64,000 bases of DNA, from NCBI GenBank assembly GCA_035048495.1, contig CM068553.1, forward strand, positions 6,131,259 through 6,195,258, read 5' to 3'. Source of the DNA: Euptelea pleiosperma. Its lineage: Eukaryota > Streptophyta > Magnoliopsida > Ranunculales > Eupteleaceae. The translations under genes were made by a program, and so were the position numbers. How positions within the stretch are numbered: the stretch's first letter is position 1; each line of letters opens with the position of its first letter. The notes below the pieces were generated by a model. The model did not search any database. It was not told the DNA's origin and saw nothing but the letters and a program-made list of their open reading frames with translations. Below, piece by piece: positions 41,711 to 53,937 of the stretch.

Positions 41711-41899
41711 CTACTAAACATATTGCCATCTGCGGTACTGCTTGGAGTGGATGTGAGTTTTAAAATGATGACGATGACACAATTCAATTGCTAGTAATAA
41801 GGCGCCAAATGTGTTGATTATCAGAGACAGAAGACGACTGATTGATGGAATGGCCAGATAAGGGAGTCATGGTTATTGGGTGTATTAGAGAGACGTGGC

Positions 41900-42690
41900 A
41901 TGGATTGTTTTAAAATTGTTGAAAGATATATCTGAATAGAATCGAATTGCCATTTGCTAGAGTGGAAATTATAGAAGGAAAATGATATCCCACGATCCGG
42001 ACAAAAATATGTGTGATTTTGAGTGAATGTTTGCATGACATAAAATGATATCCCATGGATAAAGGATGCAGCAGACATTTAGGAAGAGTGAATGTTAGCA
42101 TGGCATAAAATGGGAGTGAATAGGTGACTGACTTGATCAAGGTTACTCTTCCTGTGAAAGATAAGAGTATGGGATTTCCAGCCTTGCATACGCTCACGAT
42201 GCTTCTCTATAATGTGATGGAAACTGAAATTGGATAGTCGGTTATGCAACAGGGGTAGACCAATATATTTGCCTAAATCAGATATTAGGTGAATATGAAA
42301 TGCTCGAGCGAGAGTACATTGTGCACGACGAGGAATATTTGGAGAGAGAGAGAATCAAAATTTTAAATAGCTGATTTGTTGTTCAGATAGTTCTGAAAAT
42401 TCATCTAGAATAGTCAAAATAGAATGAGAATTGGAGAAATCAGCCTTGGCAAAGAACAGATCATCTGCAAAGAAAAGGTGAGATATAGGAGGACCATGTC
42501 TAGAGCATTTAACAAGTTGAAGTTCTTTATTTCGGATTGCATTCTGAATTTCATAAACAAGGCATCTAAGCAATTGATAAAGCGATAAGGAGATATGGGT
42601 TCTCCCAGTCGAAGGCCTCGACTCGGTTCAACTCTAGTGGGAGTGTCATCAACAAGAATGGAGTAAGATGTTGTCATAAGGCACAATTCT
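41900..42690 (-). mobile_element. L1-type LINE reverse-transcriptase fragment
   Basis: Minus-strand frames read SRGLRLGEPISPY (42.6 kb), SRHGPPISHLFFADDLFFA (42.47 kb, the FADD catalytic motif) and LLSFTGRVTLIKSV (42.17 kb) in three different frames. This is an internally broken piece of an L1 ORF2. It lies just past the stop codon of the MAT2B-like gene. Confidence 0.82.
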
Positions 42691-42880
42691 GCCTCTCTTT
42701 TATGTGGATAGAAATCAAACTATTTTATTTTAATTAGAAGGCATGAATCTTTACCAAATATCTTTACTACATATTTACCAAATATTTGAATCAGAAGAAA
42801 CTCGATTTACATCCTGGTTGGATAGCACTGCAAGAAGAAAGTATTCAAAGCCAACCCACAAGAGTGATTTCCTCATAATA

Positions 42881-45800
42881 TCAAGAACCAGTCCCAATTT
42901 CAAGAGTTAATCTGACACCATCTCTGAATGGAGTAGGAGTAATATCGAGAGTTTGAAGCAATCTACTGATATCCATAGATATGTCTGCTGGGGACTTGAC
43001 GCCACGATTAACCTGAAAATTAGAACAAGAGTTTTCTATCATAAAAAATAAATATAGTGCATAAAAATTTGCAAGCTGCAATTATATGTTAAAAAAACTC
43101 TGGTGTCTTCCACCACCTACAGTATGCATGGCCCACCCATGCATCAATCCACAATGTCCAATCCATGGACAAATTCGTCGGTTCACAACATACCAAAAAT
43201 CGCAAATCGCAAATTCATTGGTTTGAAACTTTGGCATCTAAAAAGGGATGGGTTTCTGGCTGCCAATTGGTATAATGTTTGGAGATACGTATCCAACAGG
43301 TTTGCCCACCAATTGAGGAGTTTGGATGGATTGATGAGTTGGTGGATCATGTGGCAGTTTTTTTGTCTTTTACCAACATGAAACAAATCCACATACAGAA
43401 AACTGCACTTGAAGTAAATCCTAGCACACCCAAATATTCAAAAATGAGAAGGAATGTGAAAAGGTTATTTGGAGTTTTCCTTGATACCATGTCAGCACCT
43501 AACCAACACATGTTTCGGACAAGACAGTTATTTGAAAGGGACTTTAGGAAAAGACGGACATACCGATGATGCAGACACAGGTTTGATTAATGAGGTGTTG
43601 TATCCTCTAACAGTTGCCACGGCCTCGGCCATTTGCACACGGGATACTCGGTCTGGTCCGCCAACATTTAAAAGCAATTGCATTTGCTTACCATCTGAAA
43701 TGAGAGAAAGAAAGAAAAATGAATACCGGAAGAGAAAATAGATGTGAAAACATCAACTTGGGAAAAAATCTGAAGAGGACTTTGTTAAGAGAGGTATAAT
43801 TTTGTATAATTATGACTACCCAAATAAAATACATTCTAGGTATAAAAATTACACTAAAATAAGCATAACATTCTCTAGAATATAGTCTACACTTAATGAC
43901 AGGAAATCACATTTGAATTCAAAGATTACCAGGACATTCCTATTCTTCCTCTAAAACTTCTTTTTCTCTTTTGCAAGGCTTCACAACCTGTTCTTTATTG
44001 AGTTCTTCAGAACTTAACACATGAAACACTTCTCTTCCTTCATAACCTTTAAAGAGTTAAGAACTAAGAGGTTCTTTCGTCCTTTATTATATTATAGGAA
44101 GGCTGTTTTTCGCTGGAGAGAGGAAGAGCATATAGAGAAATGAACGCTGTTGACACAAAAATATGTCTCAAGTGCAGGGGCTTATTCTCTGAGGATTTTA
44201 TGTTTTTCAGGTGGGAAGGCATGCTTCATAGAGGAGATTAGGTTTTTGCTGTTTTTTCTTCGTTGTTCTAACTGTTCTTGCTTTTTAGGAGGCCTCCTCA
44301 TCCTCCTTTTGTAGTTCTTTGCTTCAGTTAATAAATTTTATATTATATAAAAAAAAGGTCTCAAGTATTACCAACGAAAATTTACTGTACTAAAGCTTTC
44401 GATGAATAAGTAATATATCATTAAGGGTTAAAGGAAAAATGAATATGGTAAGAAACATTTGCAAATCATCATTGCTGTAAGTGCTATAGAGATGGTTACA
44501 TAACAAAATTTATACCCGAGATCCACCTCTTAGTCAAAGCTAGTATGATGGTCACAACATCCTTGACATAAACCGGGCAGCGAAATTCGTCATGAAAGAA
44601 CTGCACTTCATCTCCCTTAAAGAGAACACTATCAATCCACTACATCACAAAAGCATGGATCATTGGTCAGAGTCTACGCAACCAAAAAACTCTAATTCTT
44701 GTACTGAAATTAATAATTTAATTCCATCCTAAAAAATCTTAATCTTTGTCTTTTCTGACGTTTTGATCTTTAGTTCTACTTATAAAGCTTCTCTATTTAT
44801 AAAGATAAAATTTGGTCAATATCTTAATTTTATGAACTACTATTTAGTTTTAATAAAGTTCCTTTGAACAATTAGACATATCTTATGTTTTTCGATGTTT
44901 TCACATAACTATACAGACAACAAGAAGTCGAGTGTTTCAAGGTAATCATCCTTGTATCAATGACATAGCTTAAAGAGGTCCTGACCAAGGGCTACAGACC
45001 TGGTTTAGGCATGCGAGTCAGTAACAACAAAATAGTCCCTACAGAGTCTACTAACTCAGTCAAGTTGCTGGAAGCTTATCATGATATTTGCATACTGGAA
45101 TACATCAGTCGAGTTGCTCACATAAGGAACTTGTCTCAATATCCCTTGAAACTGAGATGAGTCAGCCCATTCACAATCACTTTTAGCAATTTATTTCGGC
45201 ATGAGTCATTCCTTTATCATTCTCATGTTTCCATCAATCAGAAATGTGAAAGTCAAATTCAGAAAAGCTCATGTAAAAGTCAATTTTCATTTTCACGCAA
45301 TGGTAAAACAATTTTGAATCCCACAAAGTTCTTAAAAATTCTTGAAATATTGATTCATCATCTACAGCTTATCCCAAAAGTTTGGGCATGAATCCTATTT
45401 CAAAATTCCACTCTGTTTAGAGCTATGTTTAAGCATAAATCCTTAGATCTTTTCTTAGTACCTCCATCCATGTCATTTTTGGACTTTCTCTCTCCTTTCT
45501 AAGGCCTTCAACTTGCACCAAAGCGCTTCTTCTGGTGCCATCATTGGTTTTCACTACACGTGTCCAAGACATCCCAATTGACATTCTCTTATGTTATCTC
45601 CCATGAGGCTTTTCCTAGGTTTCCTCAAATATGGTCATTTCTGATTTTGTCTTCCCCATCTTTTCCACTCATCCATCTCAACATCCTCATTTCTGCTATA
45701 CTCATTCTATTAGTTGCCTAACTTTTAACTTCATAAAGCCTCTCCACTTTAGCCATTCAACACTAATTCTACGGGTCACATCCTCACTGATCTCTCCATC

Positions 45801-48267
45801 CTTGTGAATAATGGAACCTAAATAATGAAATTGGTCGCTTTGGAGTATTTCTTGTCCATCAATCATAACTAATGCATCATCCCTACGAGTATCTTTATTA
45901 AAGTTACACTGCATGAATTCTGTTTTAGTCCTACTTAATCTTAAAACCCATAGATTCTAAAGTCTCCCTCCATAGTTCTAATTTTGCATTTAGTTACGAT
46001 TGATGGATAAGAAATAACCCCAAAATGACCAATTTTGCATACTTCTAATTTTTCATTTAGTTTCTTCAAATATTGATTCTCAAATAAAAAATAAATAAAG
46101 AAATCTTAAAATGAAATTTCGGACATGGAAAAAGCAATTTTCCTATGATAGCACTTCCATAAAGAACTGTATAGAATATCTAGAGGGATGAAGAAGCAGG
46201 TGTGTCAAAAAATTGGAGAAACTGTACAGCAGAGAACCCCAAAGTAAATGCTCATAACTCATGGAGTGACTCAAAACATGGCTGAGTCAACCCAGTTTGG
46301 CCAGGTTCTGAGGAAGAAGAGATCAACCAAGACGACAATCCTACTGATTTATAGCGAACCAGGCAAGGTTCAGTTGATTAGTCTGGCCTTGTCCAACTCT
46401 GAAAACAAAGGGTCAATCACTAATTCAAGTAAATTTAGCGAACACCAGGACAGTTATCAATACACGCACCTGGATTGGAAGGGACTTCGAGATCGGTGAA
46501 ACTGTCTGTGGCCCATAGATGATACTGCTCCTCAAAATTGCAAAGTTTGAGCAGTTCGCAGAAATAAACTGTTCTGCTGCCACTTTTGATTTCCCATACT
46601 CATTTACAGGCACAGTTTCATCCTCTTCCTTGTAGAAGGACTTGACCCCTTCATAAACTGATAGCAGGTGATATACAAGAAAATAACTTAGACAACAGAA
46701 GAAAATAGCTCTAGAAATTAAGTATGAGAAAGAAATAATGCCGCTTGCAGTGACATATTGAAGCAATAAACTATAAGCTCGCAGATTCGATCCCAGCTTA
46801 CATACCGCTGAAGTAAAAAACAAAAAAAAAATGAATATGAATAGAAAAAACATGCCAGGAAATAATGTTGTTGGTTATATCCATAACGTACACTTCCAAA
46901 CCCGCTGATCTTGTCAGAACTCTAGCTAAGTCAACTCAACTTGACGGAGCTGTGTGTGCAAGGACCAAGTCTTCAATTTTATGAAATATCAGCTGACCAA
47001 TCATCAACTCATCCATTTTTCTATAAAACAGGCAAGTTCCTATGGACTGAGCTAGAACACACAGGGTAATTGAAGGACCATTTACCTAGTTATCCAAATC
47101 TCCTACCATCAATCCACATGCTGTATATCCGGCAGTATCACACTTATTTGATTGAAATATTAAAGGGTTATGGTACAGTAATTCAAGAACTTGAGAGCAA
47201 TTCATTTTTCCCAAATCTGTTCCCGCTCAACCAATCTTTCTTTCTAGAATCAGAGTTTGGACTCAGTCCTCAAAAGATTTTATGGGCATTTTTCCTTGGA
47301 TACGCAAAATTCTATACTTGTGACTATTCAAATAAAGAATAATCGATTACACAGAGAAGCTCAGATTTTTTTTTTATTGATGGTTTTGCACAATTCTGCG
47401 TAGAATTAAATAAATTCAAAATTAAGATCCACTTCTACAATTCATTAGTTTCAGGAATCATTTAGCTTTTACATACTCCTGCAAACTATTCCAATTTCAA
47501 ACTTCCTAAGATATGTTTCATCATATACATTGTTACATGTGCATGTATTGCTTAAATAAGTGGGAACATTTTTCCAATCCAATGTTGCACAGTTTTTTTT
47601 TCCTCCACGATTTCTTGCAAACTGTGCAATTGGAAGAGGAGTCTCACCATGCAGACATAAATAAGATCCAATGTGCTTTACCTTGATCAGTTGACAGATG
47701 AATCAGAAGAGTGCTCTCTCCAAAGCTTGATAACCATTTGACAAGAGAAGAAGGTACATTAGTAGCCATTGCAGCCGTTGGATCCATTTCGCAGACACGG
47801 GGTACAGACAATGCAGCACAATTGACAACCACATGAGGCTGGTAATGCAAATGCCATGCATATCAGCACGAAATCACAAAAAAAAAGGTCCATAACTCAA
47901 TCGATTTGTGTTCAACAAGGCAACCATGAGATCAGGGGTTCAAATTCCAGCTTACCCACCATAAAAATAAGATACCCAATACTTGAAACCAGAGAAAAAT
48001 GCAGAAAATTTACTTTTTTTTCTTCAATTGTAAGTTGAAACAAACCTGACCGAATGTTTTGTAGATGGCATCGAGGCCTTGTCCAGTCTGTAGGTCGACG
48101 TGAAAAGCGAGCGAGGGAGAAATCGCATCGAGTAGTGGTTGAGGAGAATACGAATGGTGGGTGAACGCCAGATCGTAAGGCTTTCCTTCGATCTCTGAAA
48201 ATCCTTGCAAGAGATGTTGGCCCAAGTACCCGGTCCCTCCCACCACTAACACTCTCTTCCTATCCAT
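42881..48267 (-). CDS. MAT2B/RmlD-like extended short-chain dehydrogenase (NAD(P)-binding), 6 exons
   Basis: Exons 48267-48046, 47838-47682, 46657-46470, 44639-44516, 43694-43564, 43012-42881, all GT-AG and in phase, give 954 nt (317 aa). The Rossmann start VLVVGGTGYLG (6-16) begins at the N-terminus, so no targeting peptide is evident. HLSTDQVYEG (122-130) and YGKSK (147-151) supply the SDR Thr and the Tyr/Lys pair, followed by CPVYVKDVV. The fold is that of dTDP-4-dehydrorhamnose reductase. Plant members are annotated as methionine adenosyltransferase 2 subunit beta-like, but substrate and partner are unknown here. The Arabidopsis relative is, from memory, At4g00560, next to NAD-ME2. Intron 3 holds an RTE fragment; intron 4 does not carry a recognisable element, and intron 3 also holds no other gene. 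Confidence 0.92.
44174..44357 (+). mobile_element. 5'-truncated LINE, 184 bp, with target duplication
   Basis: The insert ends in TTATATTATATAAAAAAAA and is flanked by GTCTCAAGT (44165-44173 and 44358-44366). It carries the LINE-tail text GCCTCCTCATCCTCC. It lies in intron 4 of the MAT2B-like gene. Confidence 0.75.
45357..45990 (-). mobile_element. RTE LINE 3' fragment
   Basis: The minus strand encodes ALVMIDGQEILQSDQF, HYLGSIIHKDGEISEDVTR and MRMLRWMSGK-like text, as in the RTE copy at 21.4-21.7 kb, and ends at CCCAAACTTTTGGG. It lies in intron 3 of the MAT2B-like gene. Only the last part of the reverse-transcriptase ORF survives. Confidence 0.78.
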
Positions 48268-48775
48268 CTCTCTCCCGCTTAGGGTGGGTAGGTTTGAATG
48301 AGATTCAGAGACGTGGACGAGGTTTTCGCTGCAATGCCTGTAAGAGATGCCGAGCTTTTAACGACCCATTGCTTCTCTCTCACACCCCGTAGGGGTAGAG
48401 TAAAGAGGGAAGGTTCACAGAGAGTATAACTTCACTGACCGGCGACGGTCATCGAAGCCCACAATATGAGCCACGTGGCGCACTTTTATAGGACATTGGC
48501 CGTATGCATGTTTGGACAATCCCTAGGTGGATCTGCAAACCAAAAATAACCTGAGTTGTGATTTGAGTGTTGGGTTGGAGTTAAGAGTCATTTTCATGGG
48601 TTGATTTTAACAGTGGGAGTTTGAGCATTATGAGTACAACTTAGAAGACAGGGTGCAACATAAGCCACGTGGCACAAGCTTAACGACTCTGACCGATGTT
48701 TGGCCAATCCCTAGGTGGAACAAAAAATCAGCTTGATTAGTGATTTCAAACCTTTTGATATTTGTAATTTTTTAC

Positions 48776-49115
48776 CATGGTTTTAAAACGGCCTTTTAAA
48801 CGGTTTTTTCCCCCGTTTAGACAGTAACGCCCCAAAATCCGTTTCCGTCAAAACCGTTGAAGCACGTTTTGACACTTTTAATTTTACAGTTGTTTTTTTT
48901 TTTGTTTTAAAGGCCGTTAAAATCGTTTTAACAGTGTTAAATTGTGAAAAAATGGCCGTTAAATCTGTTAAATTTCTATTTTTTCAATTTCAGCGCCACC
49001 TTTCCTTTTTCCATTAAAATTCATTTTTTCCATTTTTGCCCCTGGCTGTTTCAATCCGTTTTAATGGTAACGCCCCAGTCTGTTAAACCGTTAAAATGAC
49101 CTCCTTTAAGCCTTG
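48776..49115. mobile_element. hAT-type MITE of the CAAGGTTTAAA family
   Basis: The element starts CATGGTTTTAAAACGG and ends CCTTTAAGCCTTG, with many GGCCGTTAAA/GTTTTAACGG units inside. The flanks TTTTTTAC and ATTTGTAC agree at 6 of 8 positions, a decayed target duplication. It is inserted in a palindromic MITE. Confidence 0.75.
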
Positions 49116-49187
49116 ATTTGTACGGAAAATAATGGTCAATATTGCTCAAAGTCCCACGGTTAAAATCAACCCATGAAAATAATTATA

Positions 49188-49455
49188 AGGGAATTTTTGA
49201 CCTACCCCCATGTTATCTTTAAAATTTGACATACCCCCACAATTTGAAAAGCTGACATACCCCCCTATGACTCGGTCCACTGTCATTTGACCAGTGTTGA
49301 CCCGAGTCGATTACCAAATTTTGTATTAAATGACAAAAATGCCCTTGTCTTCAACCTTAGAATAAGGGTTTGGGCCAAAACCCAAACCCCAAATCAAAAG
49401 GCTGTGGTGTATGTCAAATTTTAAAGATAACATGGGGGGTATGTCAAAAATTCCC
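49188..49455. mobile_element. hAT-type MITE with ~45-bp terminal inverted repeat
   Basis: The ends AGGGAATTTTTGACCTACCC and GGGTATGTCAAAAATTCCC are inverted repeats that extend inward through ATGTTATCTTTAAAATTTG. A perfect 8-bp duplication TAATTATA flanks it (49180-49187 and 49456-49463). The interior has ACATACCCCC repeats. It is inserted into the right half of a palindromic MITE. Confidence 0.88.
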
Positions 49456-49654
49456 TAATTATAATCCAATGCGTAGAAATCACTAATCGGGCTGATTTTT
49501 GGTTTGTAGGTCCACCTAGGGATTAGCCACACATCCATACGGTCAGAGTCCTCCAAGAGTATGCCACGTGGCTCATACTGTGCCCTAACATCAAAGTTTT
49601 ACTCGAGCATTGTTGACCACAGGGGCGGTACTTGTGTTGCACCGTGAGTGATTG

Positions 49655-50285
49655 TAAGTATAGATGTTTGGCCCATTCTAAGTGGACTTACGTACAAATA
49701 TTCAACCTGATTAGCAATTTCTATCTCTTAGATTAGAGTCCTTTCCATGGTTTATTTTTAGGGTCAAGCTCCCTTGACAGCCCTAAAATGACAGGAATCT
49801 GTACAGGACACGATATATACCATGTGGCACATTCTTGGAGGACTCTGACCGTATGGATGTTTGTTCAACCCCTAGGTGGACCTACAAACCAAAATTCAGC
49901 CTGATTAGGGATTTTTGATGTTGGATTGGACTTATTTTCATGGGTTGATCTCAACTGTGGGAATTAGAGCAGCATTTGAGGTACAACGATCCAATGCCTA
50001 GAAATCACTAATCAGGCTGAATTTTAGATTGTAGGTCCCCCTTGGGATTGGCCAGACATCCACACGGTCAGAGTCCTCTTAAGAGTGTGCCATGTGGCAC
50101 ATAATTGTGTCCTGTACAGAATCCTGTCATTTTAGGGCTGTCAACGGAGCCCGACCCAACCGTGGATTTCAAACATTATTTGGGGCAGTCAGATGGAAAG
50201 ATTTGAAATCACGGATCAGGTTGATATTTGGTATATATGTCCACCTAGAGATGGGCCAAATGTCCATATGGTCTGTGGTATATGT
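49655..50285. mobile_element. Palindromic MITE nested inside another of the same family
   Basis: An outer pair of arms (GATGTTTGGCCCATTCTAAG at 49.67 kb; CCACCTAGAGATGGGCCAAA at 50.25 kb) encloses an inner element at about 49771-50140. The inner element's ends TTGACAGCCCTAAAATGACA and CATTTTAGGGCTGTCAA are near-perfect inverted repeats, running on into CTGTACAGGACAC and the GTATGGATGTTTG core. This shows repeated activity of one family. Confidence 0.75.
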
Positions 50286-50659
50286 ACTTGAAAAATTCGG
50301 TGCAGTTTGAGCTTGATTGAATTATGCTCGAATAATTCACAAACTTGTCAGAATTATTTTTGGATTTATTTAATTTTGAACATGAAAAATCATTTTATAA
50401 GACGAAAAATTGTCAATATTTTACATTTTATTTATTTTTTAAATTATTTCTACTGAATTTTGTAACTCATTTTAAAATGTCAGATCCGAATTGTACTCCA
50501 ACATTTTCCATACCGTCTTTTTGCCACACTCCCATAGGTTGCCTCCAATCCAACGGTTAGAAAACACCAATGATCTCTAAGTGTCACGTGGCATTTTTAC
50601 GGGCCCGAGGTCACTATAAAATTTTTTTTTTCCAATACCAGGTCTCTTGTTTTTCCACA

Positions 50660-52585
50660 TCTATTATCTATACTAAAGCTCAGCCCTGCTGAGGTGGCGC
50701 TTTTTCCATCTTTTTTACAATAAATTTTCTCAAAACACCCTTTACTCATTTGTTTTTATTCTATTCCAAAAACGTCCCTACTCACTATCCTATACAAAAA
50801 CATTTCCTTCTCTCTATCATCCGAGATTCAAAATAAATGATTGAATAAATACGTCACTTCCAAGTCTTATAACTTCTATTCAACTTTGTCTTCACAAGTT
50901 TCCTTAAGAAATCATGTATTTATTTCCATCTTAACCAGAGGCGTTTCCATTTTAATCAAACACTTTTAATTATATCGTAAATCACGTTTTCATCTCATCT
51001 CTCTCATCCAAGATTCAAAATAAATAATTGAGTAAATATGCTTCTTCCCATTTTTATAATGTTCATTCAACTTTTTCTACATTCGTTTCCTTGCAAAATC
51101 ATATATTTGTTTCCATTTTAACCAAAGACGTTTCCATTTTAATAAGGGACAGCTTAATTGTGTTGATTTCGATTTCTTAACCTTTGAAAAAAGAACGTTT
51201 ATCCCAAAAATAAATAACCTTACGGTGAGTAAAGGAAAAATATAAATAAACTACAGTGACCCGATCAAATAGCTTTTATCATCGATGTACATCTCAAACT
51301 ACACCTAGACTCGCGCCATTTTGGAGCGAGGTACGTGTTCTTTTTATTTTTTTAATTTTTTTCTTTTTCTCATTTCTTTTATTTTTTTTCCTATTTCACT
51401 GAGTTGGATATTTTAATCTAACAAGTTTTTGGTCATTTGCAGGCACTTAAGTTTTTGTTTTAGGCCGATGATGGATGTGTATGTATGTATGTTTGAAGGA
51501 TCATGTATTTATTTGCAAAAATAAAATTTTCTCCTTTTTTTCTTACATTATCAACGGTAAGAGATCATTTTTAAGAACTATTGATTTTGTTTTGGTGGAA
51601 TTACGTTATTTGTTCCAGTTAGTTAAGAAAAATATACACTTTCAATTTGTAGGAGGTGAGGCGCATCGAGTATTTTTGAACATGTCAAGACTATGGTGCA
51701 TTGTTTGAGGGTTGGATTTTAAAGCCTATATCCTTCAATTTGTCATTGTTCTAATTCATTTTCTCTTTTCTCTTTGCAACTCAAATTGCAGATTATTCAG
51801 TTCATATTCGTAGGGCTAAACATCCATGTGGTACTCTATGGGTATTCGAGACACCAAATCTATATATATATAGCACAGTTTTAAATGCAAGATTGGAAAC
51901 AACAACTTTGTTAAACATCTCTACATATTAAACTTTTTTTAGTGTTATTTTATTTAACTAGATACATTATTTTTATGAATAAAATTTGAAAAGCTTCCAT
52001 CATTATAACATTATTGCATGGACATCTGAAAATATTGAATTTCTTGCTTTATTGTTTCTGAAGGAGAATAAGTGATTCTAAAAGAGAAAAATTAAGAATT
52101 TGATTCCAAGTTATGCAACATGGGTCGGGTTCATGGGACTACCACTTTTGACAACCATTGGCTGATCTCTTCACCATATAGATCACCCCAACAAAAAATC
52201 AGCCCGTGCTGAAATTTCTAACCATCAAATGTGGTTTTCAAGTTACACAGTAAAAATCAACGGTGCATAATTCTTCAACTTCTAAACCAGTCTACGAACA
52301 TCAGAATGATTTGAATTTTTGTGAGGATGATCTCCTCACCAAAAATCAGTCGCTGATTCATCTTCTATGTGGGTACACCAAATGGTTGTCCCCTGAACCA
52401 ACCCATGCAACATTACTATATAACAATCAAAATACATCTACGACTGTAAGTCGGATCAAAAGATTTAAAAAGTATTGAAATAATTTTACATCTCTACACT
52501 AAAAAAATGTATCTCTACAATAATTTTTTTTTTTTATTATTTCGTTTTATTTCACTCGTGCTTAAGTACGGGCTAATAACACTAG
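50660..52585 (+). mobile_element. Non-autonomous Helitron-like element, 1.93 kb
   Basis: The 5' end TCTATTATCTATACTAAAGC follows an A, and the 3' end CTAG is followed by T, fitting insertion between A and T. A hairpin CGTGCTTAAGTACGG lies about 11 nt before the CTAG end, as in plant Helitrons. No Rep/helicase is encoded. The interior (50.7-52.1 kb) is AT-rich, with no recognisable gene; 52118-52412 is a palindromic MITE. Confidence 0.7.
52118..52412. mobile_element. Palindromic MITE, third subfamily
   Basis: The ends CATGGGTCGGGTTCATGGG and CCTGAACCAACCCATG are inverted. Inside, CAAAAAATCAGCC is matched by an inverted CACCAAAAATCAG-type segment. It lacks the CACGTG end but has the same general plan. 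It is inside the Helitron-like element. Confidence 0.55.
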
Positions 52586-52599
52586 TACGACCATTAAAA

Positions 52600-52960
52600 C
52601 AAGGGTCGTGATGTAGCAAGGTATATGTGGCCCTTTTTGGTGGCAGGTAGCACATTTGTGTTACTTATCGATGCCATCTTGGCCCACTGATCGCATGGAT
52701 GTTTAGCCCAACCCTTGGTAGACATTCATACCAAAAAATTAATTTGTTTGATGATTTTTAGCCGTTGGTTTTAGTACTCCGAAAAATGGTTGGATCCGAC
52801 CGCTAAATGCAGGTCTTAAAAGGTACTAAAAATCTAACGGCTAAATGCACGTTCTTTTGGTGTGTACATCCATCAGGGTGTGCTAAAGCTAAACATCAAT
52901 GAGGCTACTGGGCCCAAAGGGCAAAAAGCGTCAGGTATACCTTCTTACGTCTTTTTCCTA
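52600..52960. mobile_element. Palindromic MITE, subfamily B
   Basis: The ends AAGGGTCGTGATGTAGCAAGG and its diverged reverse complement at 52930-52960 enclose GCATGGATGTTTAGCCCA and a CTAACGGCTAAA centre. Its right end GGCAAAAAGCGTCAGGTATACC closely matches the copy at 30520, upstream of the malic enzyme gene. Confidence 0.7.
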
Positions 52961-52969
52961 AAACAAACT

Positions 52970-53705
52970 TGAAACATTATACATGGAGCTTAGTTTACGG
53001 CCTACTGACCATATGGATGTTTGGATCATGGTTTAAATATCGGCCGTTATAATTAAAATAACGGCCGTTATAACGAAAATAACGACTATTAATTTCCGTT
53101 ATAACGAAAATAACGACCGTTATTTTCTGGAAAATTTTGTGAAAAAATAGCCGTTATTTTTCGTTTTTCCCGTTACTTTTCTATTTTTTTCTGTTATATT
53201 TCGTTATTTTTATTTTTTCCGTTACTTTTCCATTTTTTCTATTATATTCCTTTATTTTCTATTTTTAAAATTTTGAAATTCATATTTTAAAATTCAAAAT
53301 TTGAATTTCAGCACCATTTTCTCGTTATTTTCCATTATATTCCGTTATTTTTCATTTTTTTCCCTTTTTTGCCCTGAGCATTTTTTTCGTTATAACGGAA
53401 AAAACGGTAACGCCCCCAGTCCGTTATACTGTTATAACGGTCCCCTTTATACCTTGGTTTGGATCACCTCTTGGTGGACCAACCTACTAAAGATCAGCTT
53501 CATCGGTGATTTATAACGGTTATATTTTAAAAAAAAGCTCAAATTCAACGGTCAAAAATAACATTATTCAAATACTAAATCAAACGGCTATAAATCACCG
53601 ATTATACTAATCTTTGATCTGCATATTAATCAAGAGGTGGACCAAATATCCATAAGGTTAGTGGGAATTAAAGAGTACTCCACGTGGCGTTTTGGAGGGG
53701 GACTT
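52970..53705. mobile_element. Palindromic MITE, subfamily A, split by a hAT MITE
   Basis: The left arm ends GACCATATGGATGTTTGGAT at 53026. The right part resumes at 53465 with CACCTCTTGGTGGACC, and the far arm holds GGTGGACCAAATATCCATAAGG and CCACGTGGCG. Removing 53027-53464 restores the palindrome. It ends about 230 bp upstream of the F-box gene's ATG. Confidence 0.8.
53027..53456. mobile_element. hAT-type MITE of the CAAGGTTTAAA family, 430 bp
   Basis: The element starts CATGGTTTAAATATCGG and ends CCTTTATACCTTG. A perfect 8-bp duplication GTTTGGAT flanks it (53019-53026 and 53457-53464). The interior is packed with CGTTATAACG/CCGTTATTTT units. No coding. Confidence 0.9.
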
Positions 53706-53937
53706 CACAGTGGGCCATCAAACACGGTCACGCTACCTGACCAGGAGATCTCCCTGACCAGCGGTGATCAGGTAAGATTTAGATTTACTTAAGAGTGTGG
53801 AAACTACAAAACTCTTTTAGCAAACCCTAAAACAAGTACGCCTCTCTCTCTCTCTCGTCTTTCTAAGGAGATTCAGATTTCAGAGAGACGAGGAACTCCT
53901 CTTCTCTTCTTCTCTTCTATTGCTTCTTATTTTCGAT

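Larger units (their letters stand above)
48466..49585. mobile_element. Palindromic MITEs, subfamily A: two left halves, one right half, with inserts
   Basis: A left arm with GAGCCACGTGGCGC and GTATGCATGTTTGG starts near 48466. A second left arm (AGCCACGTGGCAC, CCGATGTTTGGCCAATCCCT) starts near 48660. The matching right arm (GGTTTGTAGGTCCACCTAGG, ACATCCATACGGTC, GCCACGTGGCTC) is at 49500-49580. Two unrelated MITEs (48776-49115, 49188-49455) sit between. The cluster begins about 200 bp upstream of the MAT2B-like start codon. Confidence 0.75.

Noticed and set aside
43103..43569. Plus-strand ORFs of 92-96 aa
   Set aside because: They lie in intron 5 of the minus-strand MAT2B-like gene and have no recognisable domain.
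46740..47970. Possible SINE B boxes at 46790 and 47938 (GATTCGATCCC, GGGTTCAAATTCC)
   Set aside because: No A box at proper spacing, no tail with target duplication; left unannotated.
53920..53937. Upstream extension MLLIFD of the F-box protein
   Set aside because: It begins with TTG, not ATG; the conserved F-box starts right after the ATG at 53938.
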